Source: Costus lasius (taxonomy: Eukaryota; Streptophyta; Magnoliopsida; Zingiberales; Costaceae). Taken from it: a stretch of 64,000 nt of DNA. Below are positions 34,600 through 46,399 of this stretch, piece after piece. The translations under genes were made by a program, and so were the position numbers. Within the stretch, counting starts at the first letter, position 1; every line of letters begins with the position of its first letter. The notes beneath the pieces were generated by a model, which was given only the letters and a program-made list of their open reading frames with translations, made no database searches and was not told the origin of the DNA. The DNA lies in assembly GCA_027563935.2 (NCBI GenBank), contig CM050451.1, forward strand, positions 105,923,565 to 105,987,564, read 5' to 3'.

Positions 34600-35722
34600 A
34601 ACTTCGGCCAGTGACTTAGGCATCCAGTGGGGAGCCGACAAGCGGAGGCTGAGGACGAAGGGTGCAAACGACCCTTCCCCTGCCGCAAGCCCTAGTTCCC
34701 CTTCTGGCAGCGCTTCCGGTGGACGTACACGGCGGCATCGTGCAGAGAACACGAAGAGGATGATTCGGCGGTCAACACTTAAGTCAACATCGGGCGTAGG
34801 AATCCGACGTGGCGTGTTTAAGTTAACTAGGGTCTGACAATCAAACATGAATAATTCTAATATTCTACTCAATCTAACTCGCATATAGCTAGTTTGAGCA
34901 CCTAATTATAAAATAGGACACATTTGATTTTCCAAGTCAACTGTGAGTTAGGTTTTAGATTTAATGGTATAGAAATCAAATAGCCACTACCTAATAATAA
35001 TAATATTATTACTATTATTATTGTTATTATTTAAAATTAAGATGTTAATCAAACTAAATTAAAATTATTTATTATATAAATATAATATTATCTTAACTTA
35101 TCAATTTATATTTTATAGAATCATTTAAGGTGAAGACCTGAATTAAAAATTTGTTTTGATTTGGTCTATATAATAATACCCTGGAACACATTTCATCATT
35201 TCATAGCGGACAGCCACAAAAGTCGGCAATACCGTAAATATAAATATAAAAAGACTTTGCAAGGAGAGAAGTGGATACAAGATAACGATACACAATGCTG
35301 GATAAAAGCAATCTTGCAGCCAACCACATCATATATCTACAAGTATGGGCAAGTAATAACTTACTCGATTGATTAGAACATAACAACGAGACGAGAAAAT
35401 GTAATCAGCTAAAGAAACTAATCGCCACATTATGGTTCAAGGACTATCAGATACATGATGTAAAACGTTTGTTCTTGTATGATGTTGTCTGGTCATGCAA
35501 ACTCAGCAATTTTTCTCGTGACGAAGATTTTCTACAAATCACAACTTTGACGAAGATTTTCTCGTCCGATCTAACCAGCAAGAGTAGCATGAAAAGATCA
35601 CCTTGATGTCGAAGGAAAACTTCCAGCCTACACCTCACTTGTTGTCCTCCATACTCTACAAAAAAAGATGACTAGTTTCTTATGCACCTACAGGTAAGTA
35701 GGAAGTATCCGAGGTTAAAGTT
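34600..35722. other. Intergenic between two convergent genes
   Basis: A GC-moderate patch (34590-34810) follows the carrier gene; its frames are not recognised. The rest is AT-rich. The right part should hold the 3' UTR of the minus-strand CCCH gene, whose stop codon is at 35725-35723. Confidence 0.45.
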
Positions 35723-38700
35723 CTATTCGAGGTCATCAATCCAATCTCCATATATCTTACTAATCTTGTCTGGCCCTTTCCATTTCTCAACTGACCTTTG
35801 TCCCTGTCTCTGTATGGCGCCAGCAGATCTCTGTGAGGGAACACCTATATGATATATATCCGCGTGGGGGACAGAAACATTTGAAACAAGAGAAGCATCT
35901 GCTGAAGCCTTTGTTAAATTCCCGGCTTGCTTAGAATCTGGAGTGCCCAAGGAGGATACATCTCTGCCTTCTGTGTCCATTAGTCCACCACCATAACGAT
36001 GTAGTTCTGAGTCCATAAGGTAATTCATGAATCAGAAAAGCGTAATGTGACGTACATCTTCGTAAATAACTAACTGTGAAAATATTCATATAAAATAGAT
36101 AAAAGAGAAAAAAAGAAAGAAACTCAATTAAGGGAAATAGGAAATTTTATGATGTTTTGGGGAAATGTAAAAGCTTTACAAAATTGTACATATACCTGAA
36201 GAGTAAAACGGCCAAAATTATCATGCTTGATAAGATATTTTTCACCAATCGTATCATAGTCAATGCACATATAACATAATATAATGAAAAGTTCAGAATC
36301 TCTTTTTTTATATAAAAAAAACCATGTGAGAAAGCTATAAAGAAGAAGAAAATTGGTAACAGGGTAGGAGGTGATCATATCTCGGTTTAGGTTCGAAAGA
36401 ATTTAGGTGAGCAAGAAAATATTTTGACAAAAAACGTAAAGACAGTTCGAGAACTAAAAACATGCTCTCCATGGCTGAAGAGAATGATACCACAAACTAT
36501 TGGGAAATATACAGAACAATTCAAATCATACAAGGATTATATAAATAAATCATCATGAAATTTTGGAAAAGAGTAGATCGTGATTATTTATATGCCTGGA
36601 GAACATTATCCACCAAGACAATGATAAATGTAAACATGTAAAGGGGAAAAAGTTTTGCTTATGGCTTTCAGAGAATAAAAAACCTATAAAAGAGTTATTA
36701 AACATTTACTGTGGTGAGAGAATAGTACATTGAAGAAACAAAAGAGATTCACGCCAGGCAATGGAATTTTTATCAACATGATTTCAATTGAAATTAATTC
36801 TAAACTCGGATTTGGTGGTGTGTTGATAAGCGTCTCAGTTTACACTTTTCATTTTTCAGTAAAAATAAAAAGAAACTATGTTCATTTTTCAATTTTATAG
36901 AAACATGTTTGATACTTCCATATAAAAAAATATTTGTCAGAGAGAAAAGGGGTTTGCAGGTATAAGTACTGTGAACATGCCACTGCATTTTTCACCTCTC
37001 AAATTTGCCAATGCATTTTTGAGTTTTCACCAAAGACCATTTTTTTTCGCTTATGAATTTACGTCAATTTTTATACCACAACATTTCATATTGCTGATTT
37101 TCATTTTTTTTTATTTTGGCAAAAAACTATCTAACCAGATTTTAACCTAGTTCCATTTTCACGCAAACAAAAACTAGAAAAATGTAACTGAGAATACCCT
37201 AAGGGTTTATTTAATTGAAAGGAAGTGGAAGGAGAAGAAGAGAAGAGAAGACAAAATATAGTAAAACTATTGTATGTTTTTTGAAAAAAAATTAAATAAT
37301 GAAAAAAAGATAAGACAATCAATATTTGTCATTAAGTATGATTATTATTAATTTCTTAGTAAGTAGTTACATATTAGTGGAAGGAGATGTGTAGTTATTA
37401 TTTGTATCCAAAAGTCTATGAGATTAAACACTGTAAGTACAGTATACTGAAATAAATAAAACCCTAAATTCTTCCGTCTTTCAGTTTCTGCTTATCCTCT
37501 TTCTTCCACTTATTATTCTCTCTCTCTCTCAGCTCACCTACATCAATCTTGTAAAGTTGGACACCGTGTTAAGGATAAAATAACTGATGCAACTCATTTA
37601 ACACATTAGGGTGGTGTCCGTATAATGTATATACATTTGCATGGGTGGATTCTGTGGCCTAATGAGTATGTGGCATGCCACGAGCAGGTAATGTATAAAA
37701 TTATTCTACTAAGCCCTATTCCACCTCAAAGACGTTATAGACATTTTTTTACCAGTTGTAATAATACCTAAAGAGTGATTGTACTGATTAAATTGAGTCT
37801 TAGGACATGTCCAAGTTTAAAACTGAAAGTTCCCCATTCATTATTTTTATACATTCACTCTTTAACCAACCTTGTGCGGTGTTGATTCAATATTAGATAT
37901 GGTTCAAATATATTACTCATAATTAAAATTTTAGGCACTGTGCAAAAAGATTGAATACCACCTAAAGGAGCAAAGCAATATACAACACACTTGGTATCCT
38001 TATTCACGACAGCTGTCAAGCCCTTATCCTATAGATATTGCCATTGTTATCCCTCCTCTCCGCACAACATGCAACATATGATCCCTTGTACAGTTGTACC
38101 CACTTTCGTTGTCCATCTTAATGCTGCCACTTGATCCCCATCAAGTATCCACCACCACAAGTTACAACTTTATTTCGCACAAGTCACCATAGACCATTCC
38201 ATGATATGTTATGTAGTTCTTCCCCAATCACCGTAGACCTTAGGACTTCTTTAGGCACCATTATTTTTCTTAAACATATAATCACCACAAGGATTCAAAG
38301 AACCACCACTTGTCTATCATCATTGAACAACCTTGCTGACCCTACAGACATTGCAATGAACTGATGGATTTCGCGAATGCTACCAAACCGGCAAACCCTC
38401 CATACAAGGTTCATTAGCCATGTTACTAATGAGGTATACAAAAAATAAACTGTTAAAAAAAAAATCCAAAACTGCAAAAAAAAAGAGAAGATGCAAGAAA
38501 AATAGACGCTTTCCAATAAAAATTTGGGAGTCAAAGGGTGTGTTTGGGATTATAGGTGGAGTGGCCGGTCGCGTAGGGCGTCGGTCAACAAAGCAGATTT
38601 TGTTTGGCGCCGAGGGCAAACAGTATCTACTTATTATTGTTGACCTTTTTTGACCGGTTGATTTTCACCCGGCTCGGCCGGCAGCAGATCCCCTGTGGTT

Positions 38701-41700
38701 CGCGTGGGTGCGTGCGCGACTTCCTTTTTCCTTCATTAAATATTTTCCCCTTCTGCAACCGCTCTCCTCCGAGAAGTCTCCGCCACCGACGCTACTACTT
38801 CCGTCGCTGTCAGAGGCCTCAAGGTTCAAGTTGGACAAGGGCTTCTCATTTGGGATCGGAGCTCTGCAGACCTGGTCGAGATCGCTTGTGGCGGTGGTAG
38901 TACGGCCGATGATAAGGATCGGTTCTACTTGCTGAGCAGGGGTCGACGGAGCTGTCAGCCTGTCAGATCTGGATCGGACCATTCTGCCGGAGGCCCTCGT
39001 CGGACTACCTCTGCTCCGTGTCGGTTCTTGAATCACAAGGCGTCCCAGCACCGCGCCGATCCTGCTGCCGTCTCCCTCAAGGCCAAGGCCAACTAGTCCG
39101 AGCACGCCGAGGATGACGAGGAGGATCAAAGGAGCTATGGCGGATCAAGGGAGGAGACTTCTCTCGCGCTGTCTTCCCTCTCCAACCAACCATTTTCTTT
39201 TGTCGGGCGTGGCCCGCCATCTTCCCTCTCTCGCGGTGTCGTCGTCGCGGTAGAGGAAGAATCGGAAGAAGATGAAGAAGAAGAAGGGAAAGAAGGCTTT
39301 ACTCTCTCACGCTGGCCAGCAGAGGGCGTGCCGGGGGCAGAAGCGGGCGGAAGAGAGCGAAGAAGAAGAAGCCAAAGAAGATTCTTTGCTCTTCTCTCAC
39401 TTCGGTCTCATCCAGTTGTTATTATTTTATATTATAATTTTTAAGCAGCACTTTTACAACCTACAGCTTTTAATTCTAAAGTACATCACTTTTATAACCT
39501 ACACTACACCAACTACACTACAATCCCAAACGAAGCCAAAGATTGGTTCAAATTTTGATGGTAAAAGCCTAAAGCCTATCTAAATTTTAACAACAAGGGC
39601 TGCATCAACTCGATAAATAATTTCTTCCTTTTGATATTAGATTTTTTTTTTATATTTTGTTAACTTACCAAGTTTATTTAGCATAGGACCTAATTTCATT
39701 ACAAAAAATGACTTCCGTCTTCAATAATATTTGCGTATTTTGCTTATAAACTCCCTGTATGCCATTTTTTTTACTATGTTAGTATCATTGTATAATTTTC
39801 AGTACTTGACACATCAATCACAACATCAAACAAAAATGAGGAAGAAAAAGAAAAATCTTTCTGCCACAACTTAAGAGAAATTTTCCAAATTCAAAAAATC
39901 AACAAACTAGAATTAAAATCTTAGAAAACCAATTTACCATAGTTTAAAATGGTTTGACCAATCAAAGTGATGTTATTATTATAATGGGATTTTACAAGAA
40001 ACAATTGACTATAAATATAACCAATTTGCACAATTGACCAATTATATTAGTAACAACTCCGAATAAAATTTACAATTATGATATTGTTCATCTCTCTATA
40101 TTGAATCTTATTTAAAAACACCACACCATTTGGTTGATCAGAAGTCACAGAAAGTCTACAGAGATAACCAATATCATATAGAAAATGAATAAGTTTTATC
40201 AACCTAGTTACCAATATTAAGGATCTGACCAACTGAACAAGCAAAGTCGTACACTTGCAAATGATTCAAGGATATTACTAGAAGAGTCAATGTTTAAACC
40301 CTACTTTTGATGTTAAGACATGTCCTAGTGTCTTCCTTGCTTGACTACCAGATAAGAGGAGATTACATTAATTAATATGAAATGTACGGCACTCAAATTG
40401 CAAGTTTTATTTAAACTTGAGTGAAGCCAAGAAGTATTAACAATTAATTTAAACCAACATACAGTATTTAGGTAATCCAACTACTACGAAATGTGGCTAA
40501 GGCCGAGTGAGAATTATCTGAATATACATTAAGGATTAGCTTTATACATAGTACTATAGTAGATAAGACTCAAAACATAAGTGCGATGGAAAATTTAAGC
40601 TTAAATTGGAGTTGCAAATTTTGTTGTAAAATTCACAGGGAACCTAGGTTGACATTTAACAAGTTTATTAATGATTAGATATTTGAATACAAAAAAATGC
40701 ATTCACCTAGGTACAAAGAAGAAACCTATAATAAGATTGTCGAGATTAAGAATTACTTAACTCTTCTGCAGTTAGATGTGCACCATCAGCTATTGATTCT
40801 TTACCAAGTTGTATGCCTCTATTGCAAAGCAAGTTGCTATTGACCTAAATTGATCATCCGATGAGTATAGCCTTGTATTAGCATCTTTGCCCAAAACAAT
40901 AGGAGATAGAGCTTCAAAACCAAACTCCTAAGTGACTAACTCTAACACTGAGTATGTTCATTGCCTCTTTGCATTTAAAGGTCCTCATCTCACCTTGATC
41001 ACAAATCAACAAAAAATAGAGAGCCTCAATACTATTGATGTTAAGCAAGAACCACATCAGTAATTGGCAACATCTCATTTGGCATAATATCCTCCTAAAG
41101 TTGATTGGTACAAAAAACTAGACGGAATCCAAAAGTCCATTTGGATGACTTGCACACTTGGTAAGCTACGCCACAAGACAACGCTACAAGCCAAGTTTCC
41201 CCGAGCAAATCAACACACTATCCAGATGACTAGAGAATCCCCACCCAAGTGATTGATGCCTCACAACTACGCTTGCATCACTCAAGTGGAGTGATCAAGC
41301 CCCTTAACAATCACCCTTCATTTGGTTCAAGTCATTTGAGTGACTCAAAACATTAGTCCTTCCACAACAAAAACACTCTAATTGCCAAGTGATCCGAGCA
41401 CCTAGTGACCAAGGTCCCTAGGTCTTAGAACCCCTTTTACCTAAGCCATTTAGGAACTCCCTAAGTGACAAAGCTAAATAAACCTAGCGTCCAGCCCACA
41501 TGCCATGAAATATATCAATTAATGAACACACGCCCATGTATAGATTAAGGGTTTGTTTGGCCCCGCTTTGAAGCTGATTTTAATCAGCTTTTAAGCAAAA
41601 AGCAGTTAGAAAAACTGTTTGGTAATGAAAAGTAGAAGCAGAAAAAAGCAGTAAAAAGCAGAAGTTATGAAAGCTACAATTTGATGCTTTTACAGCTTCT

Positions 41701-43896
41701 GCTTCTCTAAAAAAGTAATTTACATAATTTTATTTAAAATTTTAGGTATTATTATTTTAAATAATTTAAAATTTTCACATTAAAGGAAAATAAAATATTA
41801 TATTATTTTAAATAATTTAAAATAATATATTTATTTATTATTTTAAATTTTGACAGTAGTTAAAAAGTTATTAACCAAACCTCTTATAAATTTTAAGAGT
41901 GCAGCACAGTACAATATAGCACAGTTATAAAGTTATTAACAGTGGGGCCAAACAAGCCCTAAATATGTTGGGTATACTCCCCCTTGACCATCTAATGCCA
42001 TGAATATTAGCATTAATGGAGCCACTCGGTCACATCTGTGCACATCACACTGAAGAACCATGTATCCACTTTCACTGCAAATGCATTGCTTGAAATATCT
42101 ATTCTTGTGGGGTAGTGAAGATTAGGACTTCTCATCCCCTACTTTCACTACTATTTTTGCTTAAACTTTATTCACCATCTGAGTATCTAGGTAGTTAATT
42201 ACGATTGGGAAAACTCGCAAAGCTTCCTCTTCATGTTAGTGCCTCAAAGCAATCAGTAAAGATATAATGAACATACCAACAACCTTAGATTCATACGAAT
42301 TAGGAGAATCAATGGACTCTGAGTCCTGTCACTTGGATAACATAGTCTAATCCACATAAGGTACCATTGCAAATGTGTTTGACCCCGACGTTCAAATCAA
42401 GCACAAGTTTAACTCATTAGAGTAAAAGTTCTCTTTGGTGGGGAATAATCATATATATATATATATATAATTTTAAGTGTAGTTGTTAATGGTAGGATTT
42501 GTATGGTCATTACTTGTATCCAAAAGCCTACTTATAAGCTTAAAAGCAACTTGGGCACATTGAATTCCTCATCTTTTGGCTTTTCTATCATATATCTGAT
42601 ATCTCTCTTCCTCTTGGTTAGCTACATTTGATATCCATGTAGATTTTAGCCCATTAGTTGTGGCCAATACCCATATGCCCTACCTTATAAACACGCATCT
42701 GATGAACTTGCACCAGAGGATAATCTAGTTTTTAATCCTATTTCTGAGTTCAAGGTCTTTAAACATTTTAATTATCACAAGCCATATTCACAGCGTTGGC
42801 CAAAAGTATAAAGAGGAAAACATAATCAACAACTCCGAAACTTGCAAGAATATAAAAGAATCGAGCACAAAGACATGGACTAAGAGTCATTATCAGATCG
42901 TAATGACTCCAGAATGACTCGCATGATAATTTTGTGTATAAAGCATGCAAAAACCTTCAAATAACTTAAATTTTCAGGGTGTATGACCGGAAAATGCTAG
43001 TGATATAGATTTTCTTTAGCATGAGCGCACATGAGGCACTTGAAGTGTTTCACTTGCGGATGAAAATCGGTAATAACCAGATTGCATGGCATACCTGCGG
43101 CACCATGTGCAAAGTGGCACTTACTGCCAAACGGACAATACCCAGTCGTCTCCCACTTGTTACAGATCCTCGTCTTCCAATTCGAAGGCTTCTGAATAGA
43201 CCCATTTCCTCCTGTTGCGTATCCAGCACCACTGCCGCCTCCAACCGTGGGCGACAGACTAATAGCGACGCTCTCGCGAGCCTTGGATTGCTCATCGTGG
43301 ATGAAAGTGCAACTGTCGCCATACGGGCACCCCTCCTCCGTGTAGAACTTCTTGCATCGCCTCAATTTATAAGATCTCTCCGAATCACCGATCACGATCG
43401 ACGCACTCATCGTGGGTATCTGTTGCTCCTCCCTCGGCTCCGAGCCTTCCTCATGAGCCGCCACGATCTCCTGCCAGTTCGGAGGCGGCTTCCGAAGCTC
43501 CTCGATCCCGTGGGCAAAATTGCAGTTTGAGATGTAAGGGCAAGTCCCAACGCGGAACTTGCAGCAAAGCTTCGTCTTGAAGAACATTTTCCCGATGGCT
43601 TTAGAGCTGGGAGTCCTATTTCCACCCTGGGAGTCTCCTTGCGAGGTCCGAGATCTCCTTCCAGGAGGCTGCTCACTGTCGGCCCGGGACTGGGACTGGC
43701 GGCCGTCGTAGCCGGAGTTGGATCCGGTGTCAGTGGACGGGTCACCGGCCCAAGCGCGGTAGTCTTCGTCGGTCGCCCATATGAGCTGGTCGGGCCCAGA
43801 AGGCGGCCAGGGATCGCGGCCAGGGGGGGCAGAGGCATCCGGAATGATGGCGATAGCATTGCTGCCAGGATACGCAGTTCCGCCACCGTAATCCAT
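35723..43896 (-). CDS. CCCH zinc-finger protein with three fingers (C3H12-like), two exons
   Basis: Exon 1 runs 43896-43095 and exon 2 36006-35723 on the minus strand. The join GCC GCA G|AA CTA restores the conserved reading GAAELHRYGGG; donor is gtatgc, acceptor actcag. The total is 361 residues. Three CCCH fingers lie at about 111-129 (CX7CX5CX3H, CKFRVGTC...NCNFAH), 181-200 (CKKFYTEEGC...CTFIH) and 245-264 (CNKWETTGYC...CHFAH), with KPPPNWQEIVAAHEE between the first two. The C-terminus KWKGPDKISKIYGDWIDD matches plant relatives. Such proteins probably bind RNA and affect mRNA processing or decay. The 27 bases before the ATG are in frame but begin with TTG, so ATG at 43896 is chosen. The 7.1-kb intron carries at least two transposons. 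The frame running past the donor to 42997 is unspliced read-through. Confidence 0.93.
38536..39537. mobile_element. Possible TIR element carrying captured GC-rich sequence (Pack-type)
   Basis: Inside the CCCH intron, the left end GGGTGTGTTTGGGATTATAG is mirrored by the right end ..CAATCCCAAACGAAGCC (inverted match GTTTGGGATT.TAG). Both sides are flanked by AAA, a possible 3-bp duplication as in PIF/Harbinger elements. Between lies about 800 bp far richer in GC than the surrounding intron, with CT-rich, leader-like tracts on the minus strand. It contains a 154-codon minus frame (39129-38665) with a leucine-rich start, but that frame begins with TTG. No known protein is recognised. The capture idea is an inference from the base composition. 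Confidence 0.45.
41549..41959. mobile_element. Tourist-like MITE (PIF/Harbinger type), copy 1
   Basis: The 411-bp element has ends GGGTTTGTTTGGCCCCGCT and ..GTGGGGCCAAACAAGCCC (near-perfect inverted repeats) and a TAA duplication at 41546-41548 and 41960-41962. The interior is AT-rich and non-coding. It lies in the CCCH gene intron. A second copy of the family is at 61998-62446. Confidence 0.88.
42451..42468. repeat. Short (AT)n microsatellite in the CCCH intron
   Basis: About nine AT units. The surrounding intron (39538-42990, outside the MITE) contains no recognised gene. The block 40750-41500 and the block 42300-42440 have a mixed composition that may be very old retroelement sequence, but no protein motif can be read. 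Confidence 0.6.
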
Positions 43897-44493
43897 TGGA
43901 AGAGTTGAGAGAATACAGCTCAAAATCTCCGCTCCCTATGGATACAGGCGGAGGGGGATGTGGGCGGAGGCGTTGCAATGCATGAAACCCTAGAAGTATG
44001 GGAAGAGGAAGGAACACGTGTTCGGCGTGAGGTCGACGAGTTGGTACCCGACGGCCAAACTTTTTATAATTTGTTACAGTAGAAAACTCCCTTTTTCTCA
44101 ACTCACGTGAAATATTTCCATATCGGATCACGCTCAAGATCTTAGCTTCTTATTTTAAGCACAAATTAGATGTTTTTATTTATTTATTTGTTACAATATA
44201 AATGTTCATATGTATAAGTGAATTTTTTTTTCATTTAATCGAACTAGAATTACTAACCCGGATATCAAATGAAAATTTTCTAGATTTAATTAAATTGACT
44301 AAGGAAGATCAATACTGAAAATAAATTGCTACAACTTGCGAAATTAAAGGAATTCAATCCTGTATAGGAACAAGAAACTGAAGATTAGATTGAAATATGA
44401 GAGCTTAGTTTCAAAACATAAAAATCCTCACCTAAAGAAGATGTAAATCTAAATTTTATTACTTGAAAAATCAGACAAGTTGCTGAATATAAA
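43897..44493. other. Upstream region of the CCCH gene
   Basis: Just upstream of the ATG (minus strand) lie a GC-rich leader and a CT-rich stretch up to about 44060, followed by AT-rich sequence. No promoter motif is clear enough to name. Confidence 0.4.
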
Positions 44494-44626
44494 GGTTATG
44501 TTTTGTTGAATAAAATTTATGATGAAAAAGATAAAAAATATAATGAATCTAAATAAAAAGTCATTTCGATTCATTGTATTTTTTATCCTTTTCACCATAA
44601 ATTCTATTTAATAAAACATAGTCTAA
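44494..44626. mobile_element. Small fold-back element (MITE-like)
   Basis: The left arm 'ggttatgttttgttgaataa..gataaaaaatataatgaatc' is matched in reverse by 'gattcattgtattttttatc..ttaataaaacatagtct'. The two arms are about 55 bp each with a 16-bp loop. The hairpin is nearly complete over its whole length. No clear target duplication is seen. Confidence 0.7.
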
Positions 44627-45124
44627 CAGATCTTTTTATTCTGTTGAACTATTTCTAGTTTCAAAATATCTTTATTAGAAAAAGGATTACACAGATATTA
44701 CATAAAATTATCCAAAGTTTTAAATTTATCACAAAAAATATAATATATAACATTTTTATTTGTTTTTCTTCATCAATGCGCTTATTACGAAAACATTAGT
44801 TAAGTGTTTAAATCATTAATTTAAGTTTCATAAACAACAGCAGTAATGTATTTATTTGTAATATGAATATTAATTTATATTATTAGTTTTATGAAATATA
44901 TATAAACCGTAAAAATAACTCATGTTTTAAATAAATTTTTATGGGTTTGTTAGTTAAATAAATTAGTTTAAAGTGAACCAAACTTTTTTTTTTACTTATG
45001 CGATAAAAATAAAGTGGAAATAAAATAAGATGACATAGGCCAAAAAAATGACAACTATACAAAAGTAATTAACTAAGAAAAAGTATTTGAATTATACAAA
45101 AGTAATTAACTAAAAAAAGTATAT
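44627..45124. other. AT-rich intergenic sequence
   Basis: No gene is seen. Includes a near-repeat 'ctatacaaaagtaattaactaa' (45055 and 45095). Adjacent on the right is the stop codon of the broken F-box gene. Confidence 0.5.
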
Positions 45125-46216
45125 TTAACAATTTATATTGAATTTTGATTCAATGCAAAAACCGGTTAAGAGCGGGTCCCGGGCAACTCTTCTCCTAATT
45201 GGGCATTTCTTTGACCACTCCCACTTCTTCTGCACCATGTCAAAAATTAGCACGAGCCGTGAATGCCAACAGTATATGTAGATGAAATGGCCGGCGCCAC
45301 AACAGTAAATCAAATAGTATTGATCGCCAAACCTTTGTCGGATTTGCCCTAGTGTTATCTGGGTCACCTGACACCATCCCTCCTTCTCCAACACCCAGAT
45401 TCTGAGGTCTGCTCTTCGGTATGCAGCTAAGATGGTGAAGGGACTTGGTTAATAATGACCAAGTCGAGGGTTAGAGGTCTCACTGCAGCATGTTGCCTCG
45501 CATGGGTGTGGGCTCACCTGAGGCTCAAATCCTGGACCCTGTGGGTGTGAGGCCCGAGGGGATCGGTGGGAGGCGCCGGTCCTTAGTGTTGTAGGGCGGT
45601 TGTAACATAGCTTGTGTGAGGCAAGCATGTTTAAAAGCCCTTCTGGCTTGTGTGAGGCAAGCAGGTGTGGTGACCGTCCTCCATCATATATCCTTATCTT
45701 GGATGATACCCGCCATCACCACCTTGTCTCTCAAGTTCATAAGCCATGGGTTCGATAGCATCGGGCTTAATGACAATCGCAATGGTTTGTATAGCCAGGG
45801 CGGCGCTGGAACTCCAGTCGGAACAAAAGACTTTGACCTACGCCTTGTTGCAAGATCATACGCTAGCAAACAAAACTCTGGTTTTAAGGGATCTACAGTA
45901 ACTAAGCAATAAAGAACTCCATTGCATATGACACTCTTGTGATCGAAGTAGGGCATGGATTGCGTGAACGCTACGACCCACATCTGAGTCCTCGACTCGT
46001 AAACATGAACGGACACATCGCAATTGGCGCCGGTGTTTTTGGAGCGGCTAACGATGGCAACGGTGTAGCTATTGGTTTGTCGGTCAACAGATATAGCGAT
46101 GGTGCTGGGGATAGTGCTGTTGAGAAGGGGGTCATGGGGCAGCTGCTTTCGGTCTCCGGTGGCGGGGTTGCAGACGAAGAGAAGACGTCTAGGATCTCGA
46201 CCGGCCATCACACAGA
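45125..46216 (-). pseudogene. F-box/kelch-type gene, C-terminal part, separated from its N-terminus
   Basis: On the minus strand the reading CVMAGRDPRRLLFVCNPATG starts right at the retrotransposon junction and runs through AISVDRQTNSYTVAIV, SVHVYESRTQMW, VICNGVLYCLV and LMNLRDKVVMAG. This is the order of blocks in plant F-box/kelch proteins of the At5g15710/LCR kind, which act as substrate receptors of SCF ubiquitin ligases. It is then interrupted by a roughly 260-bp insertion (about 45424-45690). The last part (RADLRIWVLEKEGWCQV, FDMVQKKWEWSKKCP, LLTGFCIES) resumes and ends at a TAA (45127-45125). The upstream half is at 56185-56654. A functional product is very unlikely. Confidence 0.88.
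45424..45690 (+). mobile_element. SINE-like insertion in the F-box gene
   Basis: A stretch absent from the conserved F-box reading begins near 45424 with a tRNA-like head. The box-A-like agctaagatgg is followed by a perfect stem gacttggt/accaagtc (anticodon-arm-like) and a box-B-like gggttagaggtctc at tRNA spacing. The body contains 'ggctcaaatcctgg' and a direct repeat of gcttgtgtgaggcaagca (about 45610 and 45647). No poly-A tail or clear target duplication is seen, so the edges are approximate. Assignment as a tRNA-derived SINE is an inference. Confidence 0.5.
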
Positions 46217-46221
46217 CTAGC

Positions 46222-46237
46222 TGTTACGGGCGTAACA
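46222..46237 (+). repeat. 16-bp remnant of the 5' LTR (palindrome)
   Basis: TGTTACGGGCGTAACA lies between the target duplication CTAGC and the primer site. Its first 7 bases equal the start of the 3' LTR (TGTTACG). Its last 9 match the 3' LTR end (GGTGTAACA) except one C/T. The LTR body between them is missing. Confidence 0.85.
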
Positions 46238-46399
46238 ATTATGGTATCAGAGCTTAGGTTCAGGATCTTGCATGGGACATAAGGACTTAGGATAAACTCT
46301 AGGATTTAAGATCCGCGTTGGTGTTAATCGTATTTGATTATATTAATCTGTGATTTTTAATTGACATTACCTTTTGCTGTTGTTGGTGTGTTATAGGAA

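Noticed and set aside
38665..39129. 154-codon minus-strand frame as a gene
   Set aside because: It starts with TTG, lies in a candidate transposon inside an intron, and matches no family I know.
42997..43094. Extension of CCCH exon 1 beyond the donor site
   Set aside because: The GT donor at 43094 and the exact frame match of exon 2 at 36006 show this is intron read-through.
43897..43923. Upstream start of the CCCH frame (nine extra codons)
   Set aside because: The codon there is TTG; the first ATG in frame is at 43896.
45616..45912. 98-codon plus-strand frame
   Set aside because: It spans the SINE-like insertion and antisense of the F-box gene.
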